The translations under genes were made by a program, and so were the position numbers. Shown here piece after piece: positions 34,900 through 47,160 of a DNA stretch of 64,000 bases. Below the pieces are notes generated by a model. The model ran no database searches, was not told the DNA's origin, and worked only from the letters and a program-made list of their open reading frames with translations. Position 1 is the first letter of the stretch, and every line of letters starts with the position of its first letter. The stretch comes from Escarpia spicata (Eukaryota > Annelida > Polychaeta > Sabellida > Siboglinidae), in assembly GCA_963995525.1 (NCBI GenBank), contig OZ023213.1, positions 22,346,278 to 22,410,277 of the forward strand, given 5' to 3'.

Positions 34900-36000
34900 A
34901 CAGTGTATAACAAAAGCTTGCATTTAACTGCAGCAGACATGTCATTTACATATAATAGGAAGAGTATAGGCCCAAGTATTGAACACTGCAAATGATACCT
35001 TTTGCCCCAGACATTGTTCCATCGACATCAGTAACTTGTACTCTACCTGTCAAATAAGATCTAAACCAACATTTGCACCTACACCCTTAAGTTTCTTCAA
35101 AAGAATGGTGTGATCCAATGCAAATTCAACAATACCATGCCTGTATAATTGCCATTATCACATTCTTGTTTAATGTAATTAATCGGTTAGGTGGATCAAG
35201 CATGTATCAGTGGAATACGATGACCGAAAACCAAACGGAAATTCATATAGTAGTTTATGTTCCATTAAAAAGTCACTTAGTTGATTGAAGACTTTTTTTG
35301 ACAAATTTTTTCAAACACTAGAAATTATACTTAACACTGAAATTGGTCTATATATAGTTCTCAACATCAGTCTTATTCTTCTTTTTATACATTGGAACAA
35401 CCCTGGCCTGGCCATCTTAAAGTTATCGGGGATATTTCCAGTAGTTATAGATAAGTTTACAATGTGATTAAGACGTTTTGCTATGACAGAAGAATCATCT
35501 TTGACAAATCTAGCAGAGTTCATATAAACCTGTTGCCTTACTATAGTGCTTATAATATTTAATGTATTGGACACTTCTTCTACAGTTACCGGTATGCTAG
35601 CTGACTAGACCAAACATATCTGAAACATTTTGTTCATGATAAAAATCAACAATGTGAGCTAGACCAAATCGACCAGAACATGATGGTAGCTTCTCAACGA
35701 GCGATGTACGTAGCAATAGAAATAAAATAATCATTAATATATTCCACGACCATCCGTTTATCAAAGCATATATTATATACTTCATTTTCAATGTTCAGAC
35801 TAATACGTTTAGGTTTGGTTTTGCATTTTGACGATGAGCCAGCCTCTTTCAGAATTTGCTACAGCTTTTTTGGTCGATTTTGATTTTCATTTACAGCACG
35901 TACATAATACTGAGATTTAGCTTTTTCTTTTTTATACGACATTTTAAATACGCTTCCAATCTAAGCGAAATATGTATAGATATGTCCCAAATCATTGCAA
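34900..36000 (-). mobile_element. LINE D: degenerate Jockey-type LINE
   Basis: The - strand in order: QILKEAGSSSK, YINDYFISIAT, LVEKLPSCSGRFGLAHIVDF, SVIAKRLNHIVNLSITTGNI, PDNFKMARPGLF, YRPISVLSIISSV, DHTILLKKLKG and a broken CSVQYLGLYSSYY where a PQGSILGP-LLF block is expected. This is the linker plus the start of the reverse transcriptase, with many stops. The catalytic ADD box is not recognised. It is truncated at both ends. Confidence 0.82.
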
Positions 36001-36759
36001 ATTTATTATCGACGTACAATTTAAGTCTGATCTACAGCGGGGGGAGCAGCGTGTGGGATACGTGTATTGTGCTTGCTGTAGTGAAGTCACCTAGCTAGCT
36101 TGTGGTGTACATCGGCCAATGTGAGAAAATCGTGAATAAGATAAACTGGACTGGTAATATCGCCCACAAGCCATTAACAGTTGGGGCAAACATCAATCTA
36201 AGTTTACTTCGCTTGACTGACTTCGATGCAACCAACCGAGAAGGTGCGACCGTTAAGTAGCCAGCTCAAGTAGTTCACCCTGTAGACTGTAGTGTCAATT
36301 ACAACAAATGCATGCTATGTATATGCACCTTGTGAACAAATAGTTTTATCATAGTTCATCTCCTTCTTCTTTCCATTCTAGGGGAGGATGGTATGGGCAA
36401 AATTATAACACAAAATGTGTGCACATTTTCTTAAACAACCTTTAACTATGCTACATGCGAGATTGCAGCTCATCAACTCTCCTGCAAGGTTTCTACAACC
36501 ACTGGTAATTGGCCTAAATAGCAGAGTATCGGGATCAAATTCAACAGTATTTTTAATAACACATTAACTAATATATACAATCTTCACGAAATGGTCTATG
36601 AATATTTTATTTCCAGGTATATCTTCACTGGCATGCATATAGTCACTATTAAACACGTAAACATTGCACTTCCATCATAACCCTTAATGATCTCTAACTA
36701 TGGTTCACCAAAAACTATTTCATTAATAATTACAAAATCACAATATAGTCCAAAGGACT

Positions 36760-38060
36760 TCAGGGTCTCCTGGCCCATTTTTACTAACTATAGACCAGTA
36801 TCTCTACTTCCCCCAATTTTCAAAAAAATTAGAATTTTTTTTAAATTCTAGGCTAGATAAATTTATAGAAAAGTATTACATTTTAAACAGCAGTCAATAT
36901 GGGTTTAGGACAAATATGTCAACTTCAATGGCTCTGTTAGAACTAACTGAAAATACTACTGTTGCCTTAGACCAAAAGAAATGCACAATTGGTGTATTTA
37001 TTGATTTAAAAAAGCATTTGATTCAATTGATCATAATTTATTACTCAGAAAATTAGAGGCTTATGGTATCAGAGTGATGGCCAGCGAGTGGCTGAAAAGT
37101 TACTTGCATAACAGACTACAGTATGTCAGCATATACGACTGCAATACAGATTTATTACAGGTGTTTTGTGAAGTACCGCAAGGCTCCATTCTTGGTCAAA
37201 AATTATTTATACTATACATAAATGATATTTGTAATTGTTCAGAAATACTAAAATTAATTCTTTTCGCGGGTGATACAAATATATTTTGTTCTGAGAAAGA
37301 TCTAAACAAAATTGGAACCGACGAACTACAAAAGCTACATATCTGGTTTTCAGTTAATAGATTATCCTTAAACGTTGCCAAGACAAACTACATGTTGTTT
37401 ACCAACTATAGTAAGACAACAAATATTGATATAAAAATCGATAATACAACTATTGATAGAGGATGTTACTAAATTTTTAGGGGTCTTAATAGACAATAAG
37501 CTTAGCTGAAAAGATCATATAAATATGATCAAGTCTAAACTAATAAAACTATTGCCATTTATATACAGGGCAAAATATTTATTAGATAAAAAGTTGCTGT
37601 TTATATTATATTATTCATTATTTCTCCCGTATTTATCGTAGTGCTGCAAAGTTTGGGGAAATGCTTATAAAACATATATTAATGGTGTATATATAGTACA
37701 AAAAAATTGTATCAATAATATGTAATAAGAATACATTAAGTCATACTAATACATTATTTTATGATATAGGCATTCTTAAACTTTATGACTTAATAACATT
37801 AAACATTTCTATCGTAATGTTTAAAGCTAACAATAATTTGTTTTTTTTCAATGCCAAATATACTACACCCTATGTAACACGCCAAAGAAATAGACTAAAA
37901 CATGTTTATGCCCGAACCACATTAAAGGCTAAGTGTATATCTGTGTATGGTATTAAATTGTAGAATTGTTTAGACGAGCACATAAAAAGATCACTTGCTA
38001 TAATAAATCTAAAAAAACGATATAAAGATTACTTAATTGAAGTGTCTAAATTATGTAATT
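36760..38060 (+). mobile_element. LINE E: Jockey-type reverse transcriptase relic on the + strand
   Basis: It begins in NYRPVSLLP and continues through SSQYGFRTNMSTSMALLELT, IGVFIDLKKAFDSIDHNLLL, RKLEAYGIR, SEWLKSYLHNRLQYVSIYDC, VPQGSILGQKLFILYINDIC, LFAGDTNIFCSEKDL, KLHIWFSVNRLSLNVAKTNY, KFLGVLIDNKLS and a C-terminal VWGNAYKTYI segment up to about 38.06 kb. The catalytic box reads FAGD with the first aspartate replaced, as in LINE B. At least three frame changes or stops occur (near 37.02, 37.47 and 37.51 kb). The endonuclease is missing. Confidence 0.9.
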
Positions 38061-38089
38061 AATTTGGTTTTGTATTTGGAAGCACGAAT

Positions 38090-38456
38090 GTAGTGGGTCC
38101 AACTTTAGAAATAGCATATTCTTTATGTTACTAACACTGCGTGTGTTTAAGATATGACATTTGCCATAATGATGTTTGGGAAAGTGCATAAGCAATGAGC
38201 TTCTACTTTCCCCCTTTCCATTTTGAACTGTGTCAACTATAAGGTGTATAAATGTTGTATTCTTAATTGGAAATAAATAATTGGATTGAAATTTATTTAT
38301 GTGACAGACAAACAGCTTGTAGTCAGATTTATTTTTTGACTTTCTAAATTTACGTAGATAATTATCCCTTTCACTGATTAGTATTTCGCTAGACATCCAA
38401 GGTTGTGTTCTCTGTTTAACTCGAAACGGCGTCATCACGCTCTCTCCGTCATCCAC
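38090..38456 (-). mobile_element. LINE linker fragment opposed to LINE E
   Basis: One open frame on the - strand contains TQPWMSSEILISERDNYLRK and FRKSKNKSDYKLFVCHINKF, the segment between endonuclease and reverse transcriptase in Jockey-type LINEs. It lies tail-to-tail with LINE E and may be a separate insertion or a twin-priming inversion of one copy. Confidence 0.7.
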
Positions 38457-39000
38457 AGGGCATTGGCCCGGCGAGCACTTTGATCTCTATACGATAGGGG
38501 GTTAGGACACTGTTAAACTTCCTGCTTGGTTACAGTACAGTATATTTTTGAGAAATGACTTTTTACAATATTCACTTGCTCTGACATAAGTGCATTTGAG
38601 TAGTCAGATTTCTAGATGTGATTGTAGAAGCTGTTGACAGTAAAATGGTGTCTTTTTAGCTGATTTTACTAAGCAGAAGGGTATCTGGCAGCAATTTGGC
38701 TAGTTGACACTTTAGCCGGATCCATTTGTAAATATTGACGGGTGTCATACATACAGGCATTTTGCAAGAGCTAGAGATACTAGATTTTGACTAAACTCCA
38801 CCAGCATGTCAATGAGATGATAATAACAGCAGGTGAGAAGTTTAAGAAACTTGATAGGTCACGTTTTCTTATAATCACACAAAACATTAACATGGTCGCC
38901 AATGGGAAAACTGTCAGTGTGCTGACCCCATAGGGTTTCCCCCATACGATAACATCGCTGTGAAAAAAAACCAGTAGATGGCGACGTATTGAATGAACGT

Positions 39001-39082
39001 TTATTCAACAACAACAACAACATAATACATGCACAGTATGGTTTGCTGCTGCTGCTGCTACTGCTACTGCTGCTGCTGCTGA
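39001..39082. repeat. (CAA)n and (CTG)n microsatellites
   Basis: A short CAACAACAACAACAA run at about 39007 and an interrupted CTG/CTA array at about 39043-39080. Both lie just beyond the 3' side of LINE F. Confidence 0.9.
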
Positions 39083-39249
39083 AAGGACATAGCTGAAGTC
39101 ATAGACGTATGTGTTGCTATGCCCTACTCGAACTATGAAAACTGAATAAATACAACAGGAATTATAAATAAATCACAAAATAATATTCACAACTCATATC
39201 ATTTTATAGACTGTTTACTATAGTGCTTGTGTTACTATTACATGGGTTT

Positions 39250-40286
39250 AACAAAACGTCACCTTCAATTAACAATTCACAAATATGTAGAAAGTAATGA
39301 CAACTTGATTGCTTTTTTAAATTGTGTTAAACTTGGAAGCTGAGTCAATTTATTTGGTAAATTGTTCCACGTTTTTATACCCTTGACGGTGATTGACAGC
39401 AGTCGGAGGGTGGTGTTTGTCTTTTTAACATAGAACAGTTTGCTTTGTCTTGTATCATGTATGTGTATAGTTGCAGTTGGTTCAAATAATGCTTGAACAC
39501 GACCATTTAAAGAATGGTTGTTTGCTTTATAAAGTATGATCATAGTCTTGTATTGAACTAAATCATGAAATTTAAGCATGTTTGAGAGATGGAAAAATAC
39601 AGATGTATGATCATGATAATTAAGATTATAAATAATCCGTATAGCTTTTTTCTGTAACATAAATAGTTTTTTGAGTCTAGATTGATAAGTATTTCCCCAG
39701 ATCTCACAGCAATATGACATATGTGGTTCAACAAGTGAATTATATAATGTGTGTAACGCTTGACAATCAAGAACATGCCTAGTTTAATACAAAACTGCTA
39801 TGTTTTTTGATACTTTTGATTCAACCATTTTTATGTGTTCTCTCCATGTTACGTTTTCGTCAATGGTTACTCCAAGGAATTTAGTATATGATACCTGCTC
39901 AATGTTTTTCCCATTCAAAACTATATTCACACCTGTTCTAGGTTGCTTTTTATTGTTGAACATTATAAAATGTGTTTTGTTCACATTAAGTGATAATTTG
40001 TTCGCTCGAAACCACAGGTCTAGTTTTTTTAGTTCGTTGTTAATAACAGTGCTTACTTCATCTGTGTTACTAGCGGAATAAAAAATGTTTGTATCATCAG
40101 CAAACAAAATAATGTCAAGCAATGTTGAGACTTCACACATGTCATTTATGTACAGAATAAATAATAACGGGCCAAGGATTGAACCTTGCGGGACTCCACA
40201 CTTGATTTCTTTTTGTTCTGAGTTACTGTTGTTATAGCATACATATTGTCTACAGTTGGTTAAGTAGCTTTTTATCCAGGCATCAC
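39250..40286 (-). mobile_element. LINE F: 5'-truncated Jockey-type LINE
   Basis: On the - strand it starts abruptly with DAWIKSYLTNCRQYVC at about 40286 and runs through KCGVPQGSILGPLLFILYIN, the intact catalytic box FADDTNIFYS, WFRANKLSLNVNKTHFIMFN, YTKFLGVTIDENVTWREHIK, SYCCEIWGNTYQSRLKKLFM and the C-terminal IKTWNNLPNKLTQLPSLTQF. Only two frame changes are needed near 39.72-39.80 kb, so this is younger than LINE B and E. Breakage inside the RT domain is typical of incomplete reverse transcription. Confidence 0.93.
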
Positions 40287-40994
40287 AACGGAGCTACGTG
40301 CACGTTCAAACAACACATTGAATAAGCAGAGCATGCGTAAGTTCACGTCACAGTAAGACAGTGAGCTGCGCAATGTCTGCAACCATTAATTTTGTAACAT
40401 TATAAGCGGATCTGTCAACCGAAAAGTAGGTCATCGTTGTTTAGTGGTTATCGGTGCGCCGTCTAGTGTGAGGTCGGGAAAACAACGAAGGCCTACAATC
40501 AATAGACGAAGATGGTTCTTCGTTCGCCTGTCACGTGAGAAGCAAGCTGGAAACACGTACGTGCTGTGATTAAAATTAAACATTACAACGGAGCTTAATT
40601 ATGCAGTCTAGATCAGAGCTGCTTGCGTATAACAGCGGGGCAAGCCTAAAAGATTCGTGCAATTAATGGCTTCAATAAATTGTGTAACACTAACAGCTAG
40701 TATATTAGAGCCTAAGCGTGTGACGTACATGTTGGTCAGGTAGAAGATTCACCAACGACATATAGTCATAGCCGTAGGTTACGTCATGCATATTTTTTCT
40801 CGAATCAGTTATCCACGCACGGTAATTATATGCGCAGCGAGGGTTATATATATATTATATAATCGTCCAGCTGCTTTAAATTACCTGTAATTTGCATCGC
40901 CACTTTTTCATATTATTAAACATATATTGTCCACAAAATTATATTCACACTCGCCTCGGTAATTTCCAAACGATTTTCTCCACGTGCAGCTGCC
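40287..40994 (+). promoter_or_regulatory. Promoter-like region upstream of candidate SVOP exon 1
   Basis: CpGs are more frequent here than in neighbouring DNA. TATATATATTATATAA lies at about 40846-40861, with a CACGTG E-box at 40981 and TACGTCA at about 40778-40785. Nothing codes for protein. A promoter role is inferred from position only. Confidence 0.3.
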
Positions 40995-41193
40995 ATGCCA
41001 GGTGCAAGCAGTCGTGAGACTGACGATGGGCTGCTGATCTCGACTTCAAGCGATGAGGACTGCATTCACTACCGGGCCAGGGGCAGGGCCCCGGGCACTT
41101 CGACCGGACAAAAGGCTGACACCTCGTTCGACGACGGCGGCGGCGTGAGTGTACAGCGGGCCGAAGGCGAAGCACAACAATATGACGATGACG
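40995..41193 (+). CDS. svop: Candidate first coding exon of the SVOP-like gene
   Basis: The ATG at 40995 is preceded by an in-frame TAA at 40917 with no intervening ATG. The 199-nt exon codes MPGASSRETDDGLLISTSSD and an acidic, Ser/Gly-rich hydrophilic stretch ending QQYDDD before donor GTAGGA, phase 1. The next certain exon (56426) opens in exactly the matching phase, so the junction reads QYDDDENQERMSF. SVOP family N-termini are cytosolic, acidic and poorly conserved, so homology cannot confirm this. The alternative is the first exon of another gene or a chance frame. Confidence 0.5.
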
Positions 41194-41219
41194 GTAGGAT
41201 ACATATGGTGTTGTTCGTG

Positions 41220-41370
41220 TAGATTGTGTGTACGTGCGTGCGTGTATGGGTGCGCGCGCGTGAGTGTGCATAGGTACAAGCGTGTGTACGCGCTCGCTAG
41301 TGGCAGTGTGTGTAGTCCTATGTGTGCGCGCTCATTCGCGAGTCTGTGCGCGTACGAGCGGGTGCGTGCT
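41220..41370. repeat. Alternating purine-pyrimidine (GT/GC) tract
   Basis: GTGCGCGCGCGTGAGTGTGC and many related GTGCGC/GTGTGT units follow the donor of the candidate SVOP exon 1. Such tracts can adopt Z-form DNA; no function is shown. Confidence 0.6.
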
Positions 41371-42722
41371 TTGCAAACAGTCAGTTTTTTTGCGCTCCTA
41401 ACTTGCATTTGAGACAGAGGATGGGTGTCTAGACTCGATCATGGGCCATCTACAAATTATACATTTGAACAGTCCTAGGGTTACTATGCACAATAATATA
41501 TATACTATACATTCTAGGACACCTTCGTACGTGGCATCACGATTAATCAGCATTAATTAATTCAGTGATCAACCACGTCTTGGTTGATAATTTTGTAACT
41601 TGTTTACCCATACAGCGACATATCTGGAGGACGTACGTCATTGGCGTCACAGCTTTGGCAGTCGGCAGCGATGTAGACGTGTCAACAGCGCATCTGACAC
41701 CACGTGGATGGCAACATCGTGCAAGAGTTTTCACATTTGAAAAAAAACCAATAACAAAATGTTAAAAATACCGTAACAAAGAAATGGCTGCATAACAAAA
41801 CATTCCCACGATTTAGTCATACCTTGTATACGTGAGGTTTGAATTCACATTCTTTTGGGAACTGCGAACATTCCACCCCCTGTCATAACATATTTTAGAA
41901 TAATATTACCACTGGATCCTTACTTTGTTCTAGAGCTTCCTAGATGACACACCTCAACACATAAACACCCATTTCAGTCGACAACAACTGAGACCACGTT
42001 TCAGTATATATCGGTCCATAAGTAGAAAACCAATAAAACAGTTGCTTTGATTTGCATAGAGTGTATTGTGCAATTAATTAAAAGGATATCTTCAGTCACT
42101 GAACAATTATTTTGTGATAAATAGCCTGCCTGCTGTTACCTTGGATTCCGCACCAATAGCCACCAAACGTCGATGGTGTCACCATGTATAGCGAACTGTA
42201 CACGTGTGACACCGTCACAAGCAGGATTTATAATTTTTGGTACACGGTCTTGGACCTACACCCAACAGTAATATTCCAGTTATATATGTTGTCGACATAT
42301 TATTTAGCTTTGGCTAAGTAGTGCACATGGAGTATGCCGGAGGTGCCATCTCGTCTGGGTGAAGGCTTCGTCTGAGAACTATCACCAGTCTGTATGGATT
42401 TCTTCGTGTCGTGTGTTCATCTTCAAATGACGTACTAATCGCATCGCAGACGACTGCAGTCAGCACGGCGATTTCGCACGGGTCCCGAATCAACACGTTT
42501 CCGGACATCAATAACCGAGCGGATACAGGGAGTGGAAATGTGACTATTGATACATGCCTGGAACATTTGGCATGCTTATTGAACATGCCGAAGGGAACAG
42601 TCAATTGGACGACCATTAATTGCTGTTTTCTCTAAAAGCGGTGCATGTCAGCGATTTTCCAAAATGGCCACTACAGGTTTAGCTTACAGCGCAGTTCTGT
42701 TCAAGGGTGAATGTAACGCGTA

Positions 42723-42743
42723 CCCCCCCCCCCCCCCCCCCCC
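42723..42743. repeat. Poly-C run (21 nt)
   Basis: Uninterrupted C homopolymer, the longest of three in the window, lying about 30 bp before a possible promoter motif. Confidence 0.95.
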
Positions 42744-42770
42744 ACTCAGTGTATCTTAACGAGATAGCAG

Positions 42771-42781
42771 AAGATGGCGGC
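42771..42781 (+). promoter_or_regulatory. YY1-type motif AAGATGGCGGC
   Basis: A perfect AAGATGGCGGC, a motif frequent at animal transcription starts. AAATGGCC occurs nearby at about 42663 and 43357. An ATG inside the motif opens a 36-codon frame to TAG at 42882-42884 that I do not recognise. Confidence 0.35.
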
Positions 42782-42784
42782 GCG

Positions 42785-44498
42785 GGAGCGAAAAACTTTC
42801 TACACCATTTATTTCGGCCGTCAGTGGAGGTTTGTGCCTCCCCAGGCTATATCGAATGCCTTCTCTGGACATACCCCTGCCTAGAACAACATTATGTATC
42901 CTATCACAGCTATGTAATTTTGCATGATTGGTGTCGACAGATTAGGGCCTCTGATTAATAGGCCTATAGGGACCATATTAATTCGTCGGCCAGTACCATC
43001 TGAAAGAGTGCCCTCGAGAATACCGTTTTGGTGTGTGTGATGTGTGAATTTTTTTCGAGCACTTTGACATGGGACAAGTTGGTCTCATGAATACTGAATG
43101 TACTACTGCATTAGATCTTTCACGAGGTAGCAATAAATATACGCTAATCTCTCGCGTATTCGCACAGTGGCTATTTTGCAGAACGCATCAATATTTCAAA
43201 ATCCGTCACCAGATTAGGGCGAAATTAAAGGCTGTCAGGTTTGAATGGATTTTTTTTTAAACGAGGTATGATAATAACCTCCACTTGTGTCAATGGAGGT
43301 TAAATATACTGTTACATTTTCAATAAAATTGTGCAGGAAATGAAGGAAACGTTAAAATGGCCGCCTACGTAAAATGCTAATGTAGTCTTACCCCTACAAG
43401 TAAAATAGCATACACTGTATAGGGCCTATAAACGCGCCAACTTAGACGTAAATATAATACATTCTGCTGTTCATGTGCTGGCACGAATGCCTACTTTCAT
43501 TATACAGCGCCTACTAATATTAACATTAATGGTAATGCAGTTATAATACCCGAGCAAATGTATTTATATTATATATTATTATTACCGATAGCTTCTCGTG
43601 TGAAGTAAAAAGATTGCTGCGCATTGATATGAGCTTCCTCACGCTCTTGCGGTGGCACGTCATCGCGTGACGTACATCCATTGTGTTACCTGACACCCAG
43701 TTCACTGATCTATATAATATATTGGACGTTCAAGGTTGAAAATGTTCGACGCCGAATGTTCCGCGGACGAGACGATTTTGAGATAATATTATGGACAACA
43801 CCGCGAGAGGCAGGAAGGATTACTCGTGAACGTTTTCGGCGGAAAGCGACGATTCGTTCAAGTTGACGAAACCGCCCCTAAGGCTTGTCGGAACTGCAAC
43901 TACTCTAATGTGCATTTGCTTTCAGTTAGCTCCCCGTAGAGGATTGTTTTTGCGAGGCCGTCACTGGGCATCCGCTGTACATGCCGAAGTTACCGTATGT
44001 TGTTCGGTGGTGTCGACTTCCAGCGTCGCACGATCTCGAGTTTGGGGGTTTCTCCACCTGTAATCAGGGATCATGCGCAGGTGATGGAGATTAAAACTGT
44101 TTAAGTTTCCATTCCTCTTTTTGACAAGTTGTCGATTCCATGTCTCTCCACAAACAAAATCTACAACATAATGGTAACAGCACATTCATGGAACACTTTC
44201 AGTTTGGTATGAAGTGGCAGCTTGGACCACATTCGTTTTTGTGAAACTTCCAAAGGAAGTTGCTGCTTTGCCTACAGAGTAGACGGTCGTTAAATTCCTT
44301 GTCAAGTGTAGAGTCTTTAAGCATGGCGGGACCAAATGCCGTGTTTACACAGAAAACATTAACTTAACTTTAAACCAGTTTACGACGTACAGTGGTTTGA
44401 TACGCCACGCGTCCTTTCTACCATTGTTTCAAGCCACGTAATTATCGTACACGTGAAATTAAACCGCTTAGTTAAAGCGATTATGCTCTCTGTAAAAA
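42785..44498. other. CpG-richer DNA, no gene recognised
   Basis: Several short frames on both strands (about 43.68-44.19 kb) show no known family. The composition is somewhat richer in CG than flanking DNA. Confidence 0.4.
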
Positions 44499-44700
44499 TT
44501 AGTATGACACGTTCTCAACAGTTTCGAGGGAATTTATGATGTTGGGTTTGCATCGTACGATGACAATCTTTTGGTACTGATTTTGAAGCCAAGGGTTTGG
44601 AAAGCTGTTTACGATTGGTTGCAGCTGTTTCTCGGAATGAAAACAGAAGGCGATATCATCGGCATAGAGAGCCTCGTGCGCTGTTGTTTTCATATTTCAT
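44499..44700 (-). mobile_element. LINE reverse-transcriptase fragment
   Basis: One frame on the - strand includes the catalytic box EALYADDIAFCFHSEKQLQP followed by IVNSF. That is the YADD, HSEEDLQ and MVDSF pattern of endonuclease-reverse transcriptase LINEs. Only about 200 bp survive. Confidence 0.6.
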
Positions 44701-46240
44701 ATTTCCATCGATGAACCATTTCGTGAAAAATAAACCTGAAAACCAAATATATGTTGTTTGTGTCACATATGAGACAATTTGCACCAGTTGTGCGATCAGA
44801 GGACGGGTAGGCAACGGGAACGAACGAAACTCACTACATATTTTGAGCGTACCGTGGGAAACTAAATTCGAGTAGCATGGGAATTCGAAGTCTGAGCTGA
44901 GAAGAAAAAGAAGAGGGATGTCTTGCACCACGAGCATTTGGAACACGCGCATATGGCATTTGTGCAGGATGTCAAATCCGTGATGCATGGAAATTAATCT
45001 AGATATGGTAATAGTGACATGCACTTACTCGACAGCCGAAACCTTACCAATCTTGCTGTCGTAGACATTAACGATCTGTCCTTCGGATTGAGAAGATAAA
45101 CAGTACAGCAGAATTACCTCCTCCTCATTTGTCAAGCTACAGTTCGAGCTAAGTGCATTATTGCAGGAAGAGCGACTTTTCTGAAGGCTGTATATTACAT
45201 CATAAATTAAGATGATAGCCAACCTTGTTAAAAATGATACTTGGAAGATCTTGTCACTGAGCAAGAGTCTCATTACTCTTACTGCATGCAGGGAAAGGTA
45301 GTCTTGGTCGGGTTGAAAACAATTGATTCTCAACTACGGCAAGCAAGCTGGGTAGATGGCGTAAGTTGGTTAGATAGTCTGAACGCGGCTTCTTGGATCA
45401 AGAGGGAAATTTTGTTTGGAGACGTGTTGAGGTCTTCGAAGAGATTATTTGGCCTGTTGACAACAATGTGAAGCTGTTCTCCTGTACGGATACACGAGCA
45501 ACATGGACACCACCAAACAAGTCAGTAAACACCACTCTGGTGAACTTCGTACGCAATCCCGGGGTCTTGGTTCATGTGAGACCAGTACATGAATTATATA
45601 CTATCGCAAACAGGCCTTCAGATGGAATGGCAGAACACTGGATCGCCTACCCCCGACAAACGCAACAGTCACCCAACACACAAACATTTATATATATATA
45701 TATATATAATTATAATAAGACAATAATTGGACCAGATGATGCCCGCTACGTTTCAACCAAAAGCTACGAAAGCTTGTTGAAAACTTTTGTGATACATTTG
45801 GGGGTCGTTGCTAAGATGACTGAAATCAGACAATCGATAGCACAAAAAAAAGATTACTTAACAGTGTAATCCGCATGTTAATTACTGAATAGGACGGAAC
45901 TTGAATCTAACTATATCTACTAGCTTACACCATTTCATATGGGAACAAAACATTTAATCACAGGCGTAGCAGTGCTATCGAAAGTAGTCCGGCTCGACGT
46001 GAGATGTTTGAACAAAATGCTACCATAACGGTGCATTTTTAATATATACAGGCTATTGATCAGCGTCTCGGTAGGTGCCCAGGTTATACAATTTACCTCT
46101 CTTCCACCTTCTGATAATAGTATCCAAAAATAATTCAAATTCTGTATGTGCGTAAGTTGTTAAGGGTGTTCACAGGTACGTAATACGTGACTGTCCCTCA
46201 GCCGCTGACAAGTTTGATATTTCAAGATTTGTGCTTAGGT
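44701..46240. other. No recognised gene
   Basis: Open frames at 45.24-45.87 kb on the + strand (including MDQEGNFVWRRVEVFEEIIW) resemble nothing I know and include an (AT)n run near 45.69 kb. They may be repeat-derived. Confidence 0.4.
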
Positions 46241-46242
46241 CA

Positions 46243-47160
46243 CTATTATTATTACTAGCATTTCTATAGCGCAATGTCTCCGGGACACACATTATACAAC
46301 GAACATGGAAACAAATGTAAAAATAGATATGTATAAATATGCCGGTAAATATAATAATTATTAAGATTTACAAGATTGTATATAATTATATAATGTCACT
46401 AAAATACATGACATATTTGCACTTAAGTAAAAGAATGTATATTATGATATGTAAAATTGTATTAAAAGATAAATAATAATAAATAAATAAAAATACATTA
46501 TATAATACAAATAAATTAAATTAATAAAAAGTCCTACAGCACAGTTCCTCAGTCGATGTACGCCTGCTTAAATAGATACGTTTTAAGGCAAGTTTTGAAT
46601 TTAATTCAAAGTCTCTATTTGACGAACGTTTATTGGCAGAGCGTTCCAGAGCGTAGGTCCAGACACGGAGAAAGCTCGTCTGCCGTAGCCCTCTAAGTTG
46701 TAGTGCGGGACTACAAGCAGATGTAGATCAGCAGATCGGAGGTTGCGGGTGGGCGCATACGGTGTTGAAAGATCTTGGATATACGCTGGAGCAAGACCAT
46801 GTAAAGCCGAGAAAACAAGGACCATCAGTTTGTACTGGATACGCGAGCGAACTGGAAGCCAATGCAGTTCAACCAGCACAGGTGTTATGTGCTGGTGCTT
46901 TCGGTGTCTTGAAATAAGTCTTGCCGCCGAGTTCTGTACCATCTGCAATTTGTTCGTTAGTGCCTCGGTGGTGCAGTACAGGACCGTGTTAGTGTAGTGT
47001 AGCTGCGATGTCACCAGGGCGTGGACTAGTGTCTTACACGCATCAGTAGTAAGACAATGTCTTATTTTTGAAATTGCGTAGAGATGGTAGTACGCTGACT
47101 TGCACATTAGTAGGCCTATGACGAAGTCGGTATATACATTCACCCAAAACAAGGCCATAA
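46243..47160 (-). mobile_element. L2/CR1-clade LINE 3' end
   Basis: A single long frame on the - strand reads SAYYHLYAISKIRHCLTTDA, LVHALVTSQLHYTNTVLYCT, QNSAARLISRHRKHQHITPV, ELHWLPVRSRIQYKLMVLVF and GRRAFSVSGPTLWNALPINV. This is the characteristic C-terminal region of L2/Rex-like reverse transcriptases. The non-coding 3' tail ends in GCGCTATAGAAATGC and a (TAA)n-type run at 46.24 kb. The frame is uninterrupted for 185 codons, so the copy is young, but the catalytic domain is truncated away. Confidence 0.93.

Noticed and set aside
42314..42616. 100-residue frame on the - strand as a possible gene
   Set aside because: No recognised domain, no splice support, and an equally long frame exists on the opposite strand. 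Left unannotated.
45393..45869. 158-residue frame on the + strand as a gene
   Set aside because: It includes an (AT)n-derived IYIYIYN run, and no family resemblance was found.
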